A DNA stretch of 34,296 nucleotides, taken from Betaproteobacteria bacterium (GTDB lineage Bacteria > Pseudomonadota > Gammaproteobacteria > Burkholderiales > CAIKXV01). Below, piece after piece: positions 1 to 8,638 of the stretch (its first letter is position 1; each line of letters opens with the position of its first letter). Location of the stretch: the NCBI GenBank assembly GCA_947457885.1, contig CANGXU010000021.1, positions 1-34,296 on the forward strand, read 5' to 3'. The position numbers and the translations under genes were made by a program. The notes beneath the pieces are model-generated. The model was not told where the DNA came from, ran no database searches, and worked only from the letters and a program-made list of their open reading frames with translations.

Positions 1-138
1 CAGATACGTCAAACGACTCTCTTCATCTTTCGTGCAAGTACTCGATCTCTTCAAGCTTCCAGTCACCCTTCAGTCTTTCAACCAAAACGTAACCTTCCAC
101 CCGCCTGTATCAAGCACCCACACCTATCGGCTGTAGTT

Positions 139-150
139 TGTTAAAGAGCA
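139..150 (-). promoter_or_regulatory. boxA antitermination element
   Basis: The minus strand reads TGCTCTTTAACA, the classic proteobacterial rRNA boxA that binds NusB-NusE and prevents Rho termination of untranslated rRNA. Confidence 0.8.
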
Positions 151-171
151 GTTACGCCTTTCGGCGCATCC

Positions 172-195
172 GGCAGCACGGTACTCGGTGCTGCC
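172..195 (-). promoter_or_regulatory. rrn leader hairpin (boxB-like)
   Basis: Perfect 8-bp inverted repeat GGCAGCAC/GTGCTGCC with an 8-base loop, upstream of boxA in the direction of transcription. Its place matches the boxB stem-loop of rrn antitermination leaders. Confidence 0.55.
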
Positions 196-282
196 AGCTT
201 CGTTGAACGCCGCCTCTTTCATCGGGCCTATTCGCTGTTGCTTCGATGCGAACCGGCAGAGGGGTGGTCAACGGGGAGGCGA

Positions 283-311
283 ATATTAGCCCCGGGGCCG
301 GTCGGATGCAA
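283..311 (-). promoter_or_regulatory. sigma-70 promoter of the rRNA operon
   Basis: On the minus strand a -35 TTGCAT (306-311) and a -10 TAATAT (283-288) are separated by exactly 17 bases. An A-rich stretch (AAAAAATA, about 340) upstream could act as an UP element. A GC-rich stretch follows the -10, as is common in stringently controlled rRNA promoters. The transcription start is expected near 276. Confidence 0.65.
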
Positions 312-438
312 CCCCCTTCAGCGCGTTATTCCACTATTTTTTCAGCGTCGCCCCTTTACGTCGAGCAATCAATGGCCTGGCGTTCGAGCCACGACGCCGA
401 CAGCGCAGCCGACGGCGCCGCAGACACGCCTGCGCCCC

Positions 439-1305
439 TCAGCCGGCCTGATTCTGGTACCAGTCCATGATGCGTTCACCGGTCCAGAAGACCACGCCCG
501 GCTGCTGGGCAAGGCGCGCGAACACGCGCTCGAAATAGCCGATGCGATGTGGCACGCCGGAGATGTAGGGGTGCACCGCGATGGCCATCACCTTCGGCCG
601 CTCGGCAGACTCCGCGTACACGCAGTCGAAGTAGTCCATGCAGCGCTGCTCGAACTCCGCGGCTGCGTGGCGCGACACCATCATCATCGAGATGTCGTTG
701 AGTTCGACGGTGTAGGGCATCGTCACCAGCGGACCGTGGCGCGTCTGGATCGTGCAGGGTTCATCATCGATGACCCAGTCTGCGGTATAGCGGATACCTG
801 CTTCGGCAAGGAAATCCGGTGTCTGCAGCGTCTCGGTGAGACCCGGGGCGAGCCAGCCGACAGGTGCCTTGCCGGTGAACGCCTTGATCGACTCGACCGT
901 GCGCGCGATCGTCGCCCGCTCGTCCAGTTCCTGGTGTGTAGGCCGCTGGTCGTAGCCGTGACCCATGAACTCCCAGCCCGACTCCAGCGCCGCCCTCGCA
1001 ACTTGCGGGTACTCGGTGCACACCGCGCCGTTGATCGCGAGCGTGGCTGGCACCTTCAGGCGATCGAGAACCTGCTTGATGCGCCAGAACCCCACCCGCA
1101 TGCCGTACTCGTGCCAGCCCCAGTGCGGCACGTCGGGTACGGTGGTCACGTGGGTCGGTGGCGGCAGCACCTGGCGAGGCATTGCCCGTTCGATGCGCCA
1201 CACCTCGACGTTGACGATGGGCCACACGATCAGCCGGGCGTTGTCCAGCTTGAGCGGCCTGCGGCCGACGATCGGATCGTAGGGAATGCGTTGCGACGGA
1301 ATCAT
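439..1305 (-). CDS. polysaccharide-deacetylase-fold hydrolase, PuuE (allantoinase)-like
   Basis: Predicted cytoplasmic NodB-fold hydrolase of 288 aa; no signal peptide is seen. The ATG at 1305 was chosen because GGAGG sits about 10 bases upstream; an upstream extension of 23 residues looks non-coding. The block around residues 62-80 (HWGWHEYG, RVGFWRI), the GHG motif at 115-117, and histidines 124 and 245 (VHPY) resemble PuuE-type allantoinases and related deacetylases acting on C-N bonds. The NodB metal Asp-Asp pair is replaced by NVEVW near residue 32. It lies 91 bases downstream of a Bug-receptor gene on the same strand, so co-transcription is likely. The substrate is unknown: allantoin, another ureide, or an N-acetyl compound are all possible. 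Confidence 0.8.
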   Translation of the reverse strand: MIPSQRIPYDPIVGRRPLKLDNARLIVWPIVNVEVWRIERAMPRQVLPPPTHVTTVPDVPHWGWHEYGMRVGFWRIKQVLDRLKVPATLAINGAVCTEYPQVARAALESGWEFMGHGYDQRPTHQELDERATIARTVESIKAFTGKAPVGWLAPGLTETLQTPDFLAEAGIRYTADWVIDDEPCTIQTRHGPLVTMPYTVELNDISMMMVSRHAAAEFEQRCMDYFDCVYAESAERPKVMAIAVHPYISGVPHRIGYFERVFARLAQQPGVVFWTGERIMDWYQNQAG

Positions 1306-1396
1306 CGAGTGAGGTCCTCCAGACCGTTCTTGAGGTGGCTTGTCCCGATCGGAACCGGGCTGCATCCGCCACACACGGCGCGGACGCGAGCAAAGA

Positions 1397-2380
1397 TTAA
1401 TCGATCTTCGCCCCGGAGGCCTTCACCACCACGCCGAGCTTGGCGATCTCGGAACGGATGAACTTCGGGAACTGTTCGGGCGGCAGCGTCACCGCTTCCG
1501 CACCCTGCTGAGCGAGAACTTCGCGCATCTCGGGCAGAGCCGTGATCTGCACGAGCTCGGTATAGAGTCGGGCAACGACGGGCTTCGGCATGCCCGCCGG
1601 CCCCATGATGCCGCTATAGAGCATCAGGTCGAAATTCGGCACTCCGGACTCGCCCATTGTCGGCACGTCCGGCACCGAAGCGTTGCGCTTGAGGGTGCTA
1701 ACGGCAAGGCCTCGCAGCTTGCCGGCCTTTACCTGAGGCAGTGCTGCCGGCATCGTCGAGAAGACAAGTCCGACCTGGTCAGCCAGCAGCGCCGCGACCG
1801 CAGGACCACTGCCGTTGTAAGGGATGTGTGCCATCTCGAGCTTCGCAGCCATACGGTAGCTCTCGCTCGCCAGATGCAGGATCGTCCCGTTGCCCGAAGA
1901 TCCGTAGTTGAACTTGCCGCCGCGCGTACGGATCAACGCGGTGAGCTCGGCCACCGTCTTTACCGGCAGGCTCTGGTTGACCACCAGCAGCAGCGGCGTC
2001 TGCGCGACCAGCGTGATGCCGGTGAAGTCTTTCACCGAGTCATAGGGCAATCGCGAGTACAGCGTTGCGTTGATCGCATGGGTCGTCATGTCCTGGATCA
2101 TGATCGTGTAGCCATCCGGGTTGGCCTTGGTCACGATGCCCGAACCGATCAGCGTACCGGCACCCGGCCGGTTGTCGACCACGACCTGCTGCCCGAGCGA
2201 GCCGCTGAGTCGCTGCGCAATCAGGCGCCCGAGTACATCCGAAATGCCGCCGGGTGCGAACGGTACGATCATACGGACGGACCGCGTCGGATAACTGCCC
2301 TGGGCAAGTGCGCAGGACATCGGAGCAAGCGCTGCCGCAGCGGCAGCGACGGAAGCGAAGAGGACGGCAGGCAGTCGCAT
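1397..2380 (-). CDS. Bug/TctC-family periplasmic solute-binding receptor 1
   Basis: A 327-aa secreted receptor. The N-terminus MRLPAVLFASVAAAAAAL ending in CALAQ is a Sec signal peptide. The mature part begins with the family signature RMIVPFAPGGISD, followed by NRPGAGTLIG and DVPTMGESG. Bug proteins bind small carboxylates or amides in the periplasm, normally for a TctAB tripartite transporter. No tctA or tctB lies in the window, so it is an orphan receptor here. The ATG at 2380 fits the signal peptide, although its ribosome site is weak (AGGG about 10 bases upstream). Longer starts (to 2536) would run into the tRNA terminator. The PuuE-like gene follows 91 bases downstream. Confidence 0.88.
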   Translation of the reverse strand: MRLPAVLFASVAAAAAALAPMSCALAQGSYPTRSVRMIVPFAPGGISDVLGRLIAQRLSGSLGQQVVVDNRPGAGTLIGSGIVTKANPDGYTIMIQDMTTHAINATLYSRLPYDSVKDFTGITLVAQTPLLLVVNQSLPVKTVAELTALIRTRGGKFNYGSSGNGTILHLASESYRMAAKLEMAHIPYNGSGPAVAALLADQVGLVFSTMPAALPQVKAGKLRGLAVSTLKRNASVPDVPTMGESGVPNFDLMLYSGIMGPAGMPKPVVARLYTELVQITALPEMREVLAQQGAEAVTLPPEQFPKFIRSEIAKLGVVVKASGAKID

Positions 2381-2509
2381 CTTTGGGAACCCTGGTTCTG
2401 GTTGAGGAAAGGCAAACGGGAAACGCGCGGTCGGGCAGACCGCGGCGATCAGCGCAGTCCCGGACAATAGCAGGGAGCGTGCCACTCTCATACAGCGGAC
2501 CCATAAAGC

Positions 2510-2534
2510 AAAAAGGCCAACCGTGAGGTTGGCC
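2510..2534 (-). terminator. rho-independent terminator of tRNA-fMet
   Basis: On the minus strand GGCCAACC-TCAC-GGTTGGCC forms a perfect 8-bp stem with a 4-base loop (2515-2534), followed by TTTTTGCTTT. It begins 16 bases after the tRNA 3' end. Confidence 0.88.
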
Positions 2535-2550
2535 ATTGCGCTTGAAGCTT

Positions 2551-2627
<77 letters not shown>

Positions 2628-2638
2628 CCAGAGAAGTG

Positions 2639-2667
2639 ATACTACTCGCAGGCGCTGCGTAAATCAA
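2639..2667 (-). promoter_or_regulatory. promoter of tRNA-fMet
   Basis: Minus-strand TTGATT (2662-2667), 17-base spacer, TAGTAT (2639-2644), ending 11 bases before the tRNA 5' end. The -35 begins only two bases after the scpB stop codon, so promoter and gene end abut. Confidence 0.7.
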
Positions 2668-2669
2668 CC

Positions 2670-3599
2670 TCATTCTGAAGTTGTCCCGGAAACGCCCTCA
2701 GGGGGCATACCGGAGGCCCCCGCATCGTTGTCCCCGTCGCCCGTCGCCCCCTGATCCTGATCGTCGCGGGCTTGCAGATCTGCAGGGCCATCCGGGGCCT
2801 CCGGCAGTTCCGTGGCTGGCGCATCGAGCAGCACCGGCTCTGCAACTTCCGCGGACGATGGCGGTTCGTCGAGCGCCAACTGCGACGCGCCCTCGACCAG
2901 CGTCCCGAGGTCTTCCAGCGGTGGCAGGTCGCCGAGCGACGTGAGATTGAGGTCGTCCAGGAACTGGCTCGTCGTCGCGTAAAGCGCGGGCCGTCCCGGC
3001 ACTTCCTTGAAGCCGACGGCCTCGACCCACCCGCGCTGCTCCAGCGTCTTGACCAGCGCGCCTGAGACCGTCACGCCGCGTATCGCCTCGATGTCGCCAC
3101 GCGTCACCGGTTGCCGGTAGGCGATGATCGCGAGCGTCTCCATCACCGCGCGGGAGTAGCGCGGAGGCTTGTCCGGCCGCAGCCGGTCGAGGTATTGCTG
3201 AAGGTCGGGGCGCGCCCGGAAGCGCCAGCCACTGGCAACGTGGGTCAGTTCGATTCCACGTCCCTCCCAGTCTCCGCGCAGCGTTTCGAGTACCCGGCGC
3301 AGCGCATCCGCTCCGAGTTCGTCATTGAACAGGCGCCGCAGTTCCAGCACCGACAGCGGATCGTCGGCCACCAGCAGCGCCGTCTCGAGCACCCGCTTGA
3401 CCAGTTCAAGGTCGAACCCTGAATCCACGCCCTCGCGTATCGCCGGCATGACCGACGCCGGTGAATCGGACGGCACCCCGGCATCGGTGTCGGCAGCCCG
3501 TGCGGCCGAAGACTCAGCATCGCTCGTAGCCACGGACGTCGTATCGTGCGCAGCAGTCCCTGCCCCGCCCTCGGTAGGGCTCTGTTCTGTGTCGTTCAT
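2670..3599 (-). CDS. scpB: SMC-ScpAB condensin complex subunit ScpB
   Basis: Winged-helix accessory subunit (309 aa) that bridges ScpA and the SMC ATPase in bacterial chromosome condensation; cytoplasmic, nucleoid-associated. The tandem winged-helix core spans about residues 60-225 and includes RAVMETLAIIAYRQPVTRGDIEAIRGV and the typical ending VPGRPALYATTSQFLDDL split across the second domain. Long acidic, Ala/Pro-rich tails at both ends (about 1-58 and 230-309) are low complexity. The ATG at 3599 lies 10 bases after the scpA stop. An in-frame ATG at 3680 would overlap scpA by 71 bases and adds a basic stretch not typical of the family, so it was rejected. Its ribosome site is weak, so coupling to scpA is likely. 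Confidence 0.93.
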   Translation of the reverse strand: MNDTEQSPTEGGAGTAAHDTTSVATSDAESSAARAADTDAGVPSDSPASVMPAIREGVDSGFDLELVKRVLETALLVADDPLSVLELRRLFNDELGADALRRVLETLRGDWEGRGIELTHVASGWRFRARPDLQQYLDRLRPDKPPRYSRAVMETLAIIAYRQPVTRGDIEAIRGVTVSGALVKTLEQRGWVEAVGFKEVPGRPALYATTSQFLDDLNLTSLGDLPPLEDLGTLVEGASQLALDEPPSSAEVAEPVLLDAPATELPEAPDGPADLQARDDQDQGATGDGDNDAGASGMPPEGVSGTTSE

Positions 3600-3609
3600 C
3601 TGGCTAGGT

Positions 3610-4542
3610 TCAGGTTTCCGGGGAGCCGATCGCGGCGACGGTTTCCTCGTCTTCCGGATCGGCTCCCGCGAGGCGGACATGGATCGGCGCGAAGGGCGCC
3701 TGCTGGGTGATCTGGATCATCGACTCCCGGCACAGTTCGAGCAGTGCCAGCAGGTTCACGACGATCACCGGCACTCCTGCATTGGCATCGAAAAGACTGA
3801 AGAATTCCACGAACCTGTGGTCCTTCAGACGCCGCAGGATCCGGGTCATGTGTTCGCGGACCGACAGTTCCTCCCGCGTCACCCGGTGATGCCGGTTGAG
3901 CTTCGCCCGGGCGAGCAGCCGCAGCCATACGGCCTTCAGATCCTCGGGGTCGACCCTCGGGGGCAGTTGCAGGTCGAGGCGCTCGAACAGCACATGCGCG
4001 GCCTCGAAATCGCGCCCCACCTGGGGCATGGCCGCCAGTTGCTGGGCCGCGAGCTTGATCTGTTCGTACTCGAGCAGGCGGCGCGCCAGTTCCGCACGCG
4101 GATCCTCCTCGTCGGCCGATGCCGTCGGCGGCCGCGGCAGCAGCATGCGCGACTTGATCTCGATCAGCAGCGCTGCCATCAGCAGGTACTCGGCCGCAAG
4201 CTCGAGCCGGTTGTCGTGCATCACGTCGATGTACTCGAGGTACTGGCGCGTCAGTTGCGCCATCGGAATATCGAGTACGTTCAGGTTCTGCTTGCGGATC
4301 AGGTACAGCAGAAGGTCGAGCGGACCCTCGAAGCTCTCCAGGATGATCTGCAGCGCATCCGGCGGGATGTACAGGTCCTGCGGCACCGCGAGCATCGGTT
4401 CGCCGTGGATTCTTGCAATGCCGGCTACGACGGCGACGACCGGCGGCGCTTCCACGCCGGCCACCGCCAGCTCGGCAGGTGCCGACACGGCTGGATCCGG
4501 TGCGTCGATCGCGGCTTCCTCGAGCTGGGGAGTGATGGTCAT
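3610..4542 (-). CDS. scpA: kleisin subunit ScpA of the SMC complex
   Basis: Kleisin of the SMC-ScpAB condensin (310 aa); it links the SMC heads and recruits ScpB. The diagnostic N-terminal motif FEGPLDLLLYLIRKQ is at about residues 69-83, followed by DIPMAQLTRQYLEYI and LAAEYLLMAALLIEIKSRMLLP, all classic ScpA. About 50 extra Ala/Pro-rich residues precede the kleisin motif. It is the third gene of yciO-trpS-scpA-scpB, starting 57 bases after trpS. This order is common in beta- and gammaproteobacteria. Confidence 0.95.
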   Translation of the reverse strand: MTITPQLEEAAIDAPDPAVSAPAELAVAGVEAPPVVAVVAGIARIHGEPMLAVPQDLYIPPDALQIILESFEGPLDLLLYLIRKQNLNVLDIPMAQLTRQYLEYIDVMHDNRLELAAEYLLMAALLIEIKSRMLLPRPPTASADEEDPRAELARRLLEYEQIKLAAQQLAAMPQVGRDFEAAHVLFERLDLQLPPRVDPEDLKAVWLRLLARAKLNRHHRVTREELSVREHMTRILRRLKDHRFVEFFSLFDANAGVPVIVVNLLALLELCRESMIQITQQAPFAPIHVRLAGADPEDEETVAAIGSPET

Positions 4543-4599
4543 GGAGCGGCGCAGTTTACCGCAGCCTGACCCTCCGGGCCGCCCGCGCGCTGTCCCGGC

Positions 4600-5802
4600 C
4601 TAGCTGTAATCGAGCCCCATCACCTCGCGGACATCGCGCATCGTCTCGCCGGCGAGCGCGCGGGCCTTCTCGCAGCCGTCCGCGACGATGCTGCGAAGCA
4701 GCGACGGATCCTCCTGGTATGGCCGCGCGCGTTCGCGCATCGGCGCCTGCTCCTCGAGTACCCGGTCGATCACCGGCTGCTTGCACTCGAGGCAGCCAAT
4801 ACCCGCGCTGCGGCAGCCCTCCTCCGCCCACCGCTGCACCGATTCAGGGCAATACACCTGGTGGAACGCCCACACCGGGCAACGCGCCGGCTCGCCTGGA
4901 TCGGTGCGGCGCACCCGCGCCGGGTCGGTCGGCATCGTACGGATCTTCTTCACGACGCTGTCGCGGTCTTCGCGCAGGGAGATCGTGTTGTTGTACGACT
5001 TGGACATCTTGTGCCCGTCGAGACCCGGCATCTTCGACGCCTCGGTCAGCAGTGCCTCCGGCTCGGCGAGGATCACCTTGCCACCACCCTCGAGGTAGCC
5101 GAACAGGCGTTCGCGGTCGGAAAGGTTGAGGTTCTGGACTTCCTCGAGTAACGCCCGCGCCGATTCGAGCGCCTGGTCGTCGCCCTGCTCGAGATACTTC
5201 GATCGCAGGTCGCGGTACAACATCGCACGCTTGCCGCCGAGGCGCTTGATGGCCGCCTCGGCCTTGTCCTCGAAGCCGGGCTCCCGGCCGAAAATGTGAT
5301 TGAAGCGGCGCGCGATCTCGCGCGTGAACTCGATATGAGGTACCTGGTCCTCGCCCACCGGCACCTGATTCGCACGGTAGATCAGGATGTCGGCGGCCTG
5401 CAGCAGTGGATAACCGAGGAATCCGTAGGTCGACAGATCTTTCTCGGCAAGCCTTTCCTGCTGGTCCTTGTAGGTCGGCACACGCTCCAGCCAGCCCAGC
5501 GGCGTGATCATCGACAGCAACAGGTGCAATTCAGCGTGTTCCGGCACCTTGGATTGCAGGAAGATCGTCGCGTGCGCCGGGTCGACGCCGCCGGCCAGCC
5601 AGTCGATCACCATCTCCCAGGCATTCTGCTCGATCACCTGCGGCGTGTCGTAGTGCGTGGTCAGCGCATGCCAGTCGGCGACGAAGAACAGGCACTCATG
5701 CTCATGCTGCAGGCGCACCCAGTTCTTGAGCACGCCGTGGTAATGGCCCAGGTGAAGTGCGCCAGTCGGACGCATCCCCGACAGCACGCGATCGGCATAC
5801 AT
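4600..5802 (-). CDS. trpS: tryptophanyl-tRNA synthetase
   Basis: Charges tRNA-Trp with tryptophan in the cytoplasm (class I synthetase). At 400 aa it is longer than the E. coli enzyme (about 334 aa). The ATP motifs are clear: GALHLGH (residues 14-20, HIGH type) and KMSKS (265-269). The Trp pocket region YPLLQAADIL is at 131-140. Extra residues lie roughly at 178-250 and in the C-terminal part, which carries CLECKQPV, as in longer proteobacterial TrpS forms. The ATG at 5802 was chosen because the family starts just before VLSGMRPTG; the upstream extension is not conserved in type. It lies 93 bases downstream of yciO. Confidence 0.96.
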   Translation of the reverse strand: MYADRVLSGMRPTGALHLGHYHGVLKNWVRLQHEHECLFFVADWHALTTHYDTPQVIEQNAWEMVIDWLAGGVDPAHATIFLQSKVPEHAELHLLLSMITPLGWLERVPTYKDQQERLAEKDLSTYGFLGYPLLQAADILIYRANQVPVGEDQVPHIEFTREIARRFNHIFGREPGFEDKAEAAIKRLGGKRAMLYRDLRSKYLEQGDDQALESARALLEEVQNLNLSDRERLFGYLEGGGKVILAEPEALLTEASKMPGLDGHKMSKSYNNTISLREDRDSVVKKIRTMPTDPARVRRTDPGEPARCPVWAFHQVYCPESVQRWAEEGCRSAGIGCLECKQPVIDRVLEEQAPMRERARPYQEDPSLLRSIVADGCEKARALAGETMRDVREVMGLDYS

Positions 5803-5895
5803 CGTGTTCGACTCCGTTGGTGGCGACCGCCGGAAATGCGCTCGCAAGTCGGCGAGTATAAGCAACCCGGCGCATTGCGACCGTCCGGCCCGCAA

Positions 5896-6522
5896 TCACC
5901 GGGTGCCGAGCACCGCGGCGCTGCCGCGCCCCTGCCGGGTGATTTCAGGCGGGTCACGCGTGAGGTCGATCACCGTGGTCATCTCGATGCCGCACGAGCC
6001 GGCGTCGAGCACCAGTTCGAGTTCGCGCTCGAGCCGCTCGCGGATCTGGGCGCCGTCAGTCACCGGCAGGTCGTCGCCCGGCAACTTGAGCGTCGAGCTG
6101 AGCAGCGGCTCGCCGAGTTCCTCGAGCAGCGCCGCCACGATACGATGCTCCGGCACCCGCAGCCCGATGGTCGATCGCTTCGGATGCATCATCCGGCGCG
6201 GCACCTCGCGCGAAGCCTCCAGGATGAAGGTGTAGCTGCCAGGGGTAGCAGCCTTGAGCAGCCGGAACTGACGGTTATCGACGCGCGCGTAGCGGCCGAG
6301 TTCGCCGAGATCCTTGCATACCAGCGTGAAGTGGTGCCGCGGCTCCAGCTGGCGTATCCGCCGGATACGCTCGGCAGCCTCCTTGTTCCCGAGCTGACAG
6401 CCGAGCGCGTAGCAGGAGTCGGTCGGATAGGCGATCAGCCCTCCACCGCGTACGATGGCAGCCGCCTGCCTCAGCAGCCGCACCTGCGGGTTTTCCGGAT
6501 GGATGACGAAGTATTGCGACAT
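5896..6522 (-). CDS. yciO: YciO-type Sua5/YrdC-fold protein
   Basis: A 208-aa single-domain YrdC/Sua5-fold protein. Related TsaC/Sua5 enzymes make threonylcarbamoyl-AMP for the t6A tRNA modification; YciO itself has weak or uncertain activity. The start MSQYFVIHPENPQ closely matches E. coli YciO (MSQFFYIHPDNPQ, recalled), fixing the ATG at 6522. Also visible are YPTDS (32-36), the basic RRIRQL segment and PGSYTFILE. It heads the yciO-trpS-scpA-scpB run. The 221-base gap to the divergent uspA must hold both promoters, but I see no strong -35/-10 pair there. Confidence 0.9.
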   Translation of the reverse strand: MSQYFVIHPENPQVRLLRQAAAIVRGGGLIAYPTDSCYALGCQLGNKEAAERIRRIRQLEPRHHFTLVCKDLGELGRYARVDNRQFRLLKAATPGSYTFILEASREVPRRMMHPKRSTIGLRVPEHRIVAALLEELGEPLLSSTLKLPGDDLPVTDGAQIRERLERELELVLDAGSCGIEMTTVIDLTRDPPEITRQGRGSAAVLGTR

Positions 6523-6743
6523 GGCGATGGCGGCCGATGGCAGGACAGACAGGTAGCGGGCCAGCGCCGGCCCCGGATACCGGATGCCAGCGGCCTTTGG
6601 CGGCACCGGGCGCGCTTGCGAAATTTCCCCGACCGTAGCACGCTCCGCCGTCATCGACAGTACCGGCAACAATAGCCGCCTGGCTGGCCTGCGAGGCCAC
6701 GGGCCCGTGCAGCACAGCGCCAACCCACCGATAGAGGTGAAGC

Positions 6744-7187
6744 ATGTACAAGCACATTCTGTTTCCGACCGATGGTTCCGAGCGGTGCGCCAATGCGCTT
6801 CAGCACGCGATCGGGCTGGCAAAGGCCGTCGGCGCGAAGATCACGGCCTTGCACGTGGTTCCCGAGTACTACCCGCCGGTCTACGAGGATTCCGGCCCGT
6901 TCGACCCCGAGATCGAAGCCCGCTTCGAGCGTGAAGCGATCAACCGGGCCAACCGCTTCCTGGCACAGGTCACCGATGCGGCGGAGGCGGCAGGTGTGCC
7001 CGCCGGTTCAGTACACGTCACCAGCTACCACACGGCCGACACCATCATCAAGGTGGCGGAGGAACAGGGCTGCGACCTCGTGCTGATGTCCTCGCGGGGG
7101 CGCAGCGGGCTGGCGAGCCTGTTGCTCGGCAGCGAGACCAAGAAGGTACTCGCACACGCGCGTACCCCGGTACTGGTCTGCAAGTGA
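6744..7187 (+). CDS. universal stress protein, UspA family
   Basis: A 147-aa single-domain Usp, cytoplasmic and usually a dimer. It begins MYKHILFPTDGS with the conserved Asp10 of the nucleotide pocket. Near the C-terminus the ATP-binding signature is G119-x9-G129-S130; the first glycine of the usual G-x2-G-x9-G(S/T) is Ser116, so ATP binding is likely but not certain. A strong GAGGTG ribosome site lies 5 bases before the ATG. The stop TGA overlaps the GTG start of the hydantoinase gene (GTGA), so the two are co-transcribed and probably translationally coupled, an unusual pairing for a Usp. Confidence 0.93.
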   Translation: MYKHILFPTDGSERCANALQHAIGLAKAVGAKITALHVVPEYYPPVYEDSGPFDPEIEARFEREAINRANRFLAQVTDAAEAAGVPAGSVHVTSYHTADTIIKVAEEQGCDLVLMSSRGRSGLASLLLGSETKKVLAHARTPVLVCK

Positions 7188-8629
7188 CGGCAAGGTTCGA
7201 CCTGACGATCCGCAACGGTACGCTGTCGACCGCCAGCGAGACGTTCAGCGCGGACATCGGCATCAGCGACGGGCGGATCGCCGCGCTTGCGGAGCGGTTG
7301 CCACCGGGCGAGGCCGATATCGACGCCGCCGGTCGCTGGATACTGCCGGGAGGGGTCGACAGCCACACCCATATCGAACAGCGTTCGAGCAACGGCGTGA
7401 TGTGTGCCGACGACTTCGCCTCGGGCACCACCTCGGCGGCGTTCGGCGGCACCACCACGATCATGTCGTTCGCCGCGCAGCATCGGGGCGACAGCCTGAC
7501 CGACGTCGTTGCCGACTATCACGCCCGCGCGGCAGGCAAGGCGGTGGTCGACTACGCGTTCCACCTGATCATCTCGGACCCGCGCCCCGAAGTGCTCGAC
7601 GGTGAACTGCCGGCCCTGATCGCCGGCGGCATACGGTCGTTCAAGGTCTACATGACCTACGACAAGCTGAAGCTGGACGACGGGCAGCTGCTCGAGGTGA
7701 TGGCCGTCGCGCAGCGCGAGCGTGCGATGGTGATGGTGCATGCCGAGAACCACGAAGTCATCCAGTGGATCGCCCGCCGCCTGCTCGACCGCGGCCACCG
7801 CGCGCCGCGGTTCCATGCCGTCGCCCACGCGCCGGTGGCCGAGGGCGAGGCCACCCACCGGGTGATTGCGCTCTCCACCCTCCTCGACCAGCCCCTGCTG
7901 GTCGTGCATGTGTCGGATCCGACGGCCATCGGTCACATCCGGGCCGCGCAGACCCTCGGCGTCCGGGTCCATGGCGAGACCTGCCCGCAGTACCTCTTCC
8001 TCACCGCGGACGATATGGACAAGCCTGGCATGGACGGTGCCATGTGGTGCTGCAGCCCGCCACCACGGGATGCAGCCGCCCAGGAAGCCGTGTGGCGGGG
8101 CCTGCAGAACGGAACGCTGCAATTGTTCTCGTCCGACCATGCACCGTACCGCTTCGACGCGAGCGGCAAGCTGCCGCTCGGTGCCGATACGACTTTCAAG
8201 GAAATGGCCAACGGCGTTCCCGGCATCGAACTGCGGCTGCCGCTGCTGTTCTCCGAAGGCGTGATGGCTGGTCGCATCACGGTGAACGAATTCGTCGCGC
8301 TGACGGCGACCAACCATGCACGCATGTACGGCCTGCATCCACGCAAGGGTACGCTCGCCGTGGGCGCGGACGCCGACATCGCGCTCTGGGACCCGAATCG
8401 GCGCACCACGGTCGACTGGTCGATGCTGCACGACAACGTCGGCTACACGCCGTACGCAGGCCGTGAACTGCGCGGCTGGCCGGTCACGGTGATCCGTCGT
8501 GGCGAGGTGATCGTCGACGGCGGCAGGCTGAACGCAGCGCCCGGATCCGGGCGCTACCTTCGCTGCGACGTGCCGCAGCCGCTGCGCGTCGAGCGGCCTG
8601 CGCCGCCACAGCGACGCCTGTTCAGCTGA
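7184..8629 (+). CDS. D-hydantoinase / dihydropyrimidinase family amidohydrolase
   Basis: A 481-aa cytoplasmic metal-dependent cyclic amidase opening hydantoins, dihydropyrimidines or similar ureides. The full ligand set of a binuclear amidohydrolase is present: H61 and H63 (DSHTH), Lys154 in SFKVYMTY (carboxylated lysine), H186 (VHAENH), H242 (VVHVSD) and D318 (SSDHAPYRF). The C-terminal strand region (LAVGADADIALWDP) completes the fold. The GTG at 7184 overlaps the uspA stop and is the only start that keeps the N-terminal beta-sandwich. Two racemase-like genes and oxidoreductase genes follow within 5 kb, and an M20 carbamoylase-like gene lies at 30.2 kb. Allantoinase is less likely because the lysine context FKVYMTY is of the hydantoinase type. 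Confidence 0.92.
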   Translation: MTARFDLTIRNGTLSTASETFSADIGISDGRIAALAERLPPGEADIDAAGRWILPGGVDSHTHIEQRSSNGVMCADDFASGTTSAAFGGTTTIMSFAAQHRGDSLTDVVADYHARAAGKAVVDYAFHLIISDPRPEVLDGELPALIAGGIRSFKVYMTYDKLKLDDGQLLEVMAVAQRERAMVMVHAENHEVIQWIARRLLDRGHRAPRFHAVAHAPVAEGEATHRVIALSTLLDQPLLVVHVSDPTAIGHIRAAQTLGVRVHGETCPQYLFLTADDMDKPGMDGAMWCCSPPPRDAAAQEAVWRGLQNGTLQLFSSDHAPYRFDASGKLPLGADTTFKEMANGVPGIELRLPLLFSEGVMAGRITVNEFVALTATNHARMYGLHPRKGTLAVGADADIALWDPNRRTTVDWSMLHDNVGYTPYAGRELRGWPVTVIRRGEVIVDGGRLNAAPGSGRYLRCDVPQPLRVERPAPPQRRLFS

Positions 8630-8638
8630 ACCGGCTGC

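Larger units (their letters stand above)
1..276 (-). other. leader of an rRNA operon (16S outside window)
   Basis: Read on the minus strand, this stretch runs from a sigma-70 promoter through a hairpin (172-195) and a boxA (139-150) toward the left edge. The segment after boxA, containing ACAGCCGATAGGTGTGGG, resembles 16S leaders I know from Burkholderiales. Hairpin then boxA is the order of the rrn antitermination leader that loads NusB/NusE. The mature 16S 5' end is not in the window. No convincing protein gene lies here. A 16S-23S spacer also carries boxA, but the promoter just upstream argues for the operon head. Confidence 0.72.

Noticed and set aside
238..1461. 407-codon plus-strand frame across the deacetylase gene
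   Set aside because: Basic low-complexity shadow antisense to a well-supported gene with a good ribosome site.
3600..3680. Longer ScpB starting at ATG 3680
   Set aside because: It would overlap the conserved end of ScpA by 71 bases and adds a basic stretch not typical of ScpB.
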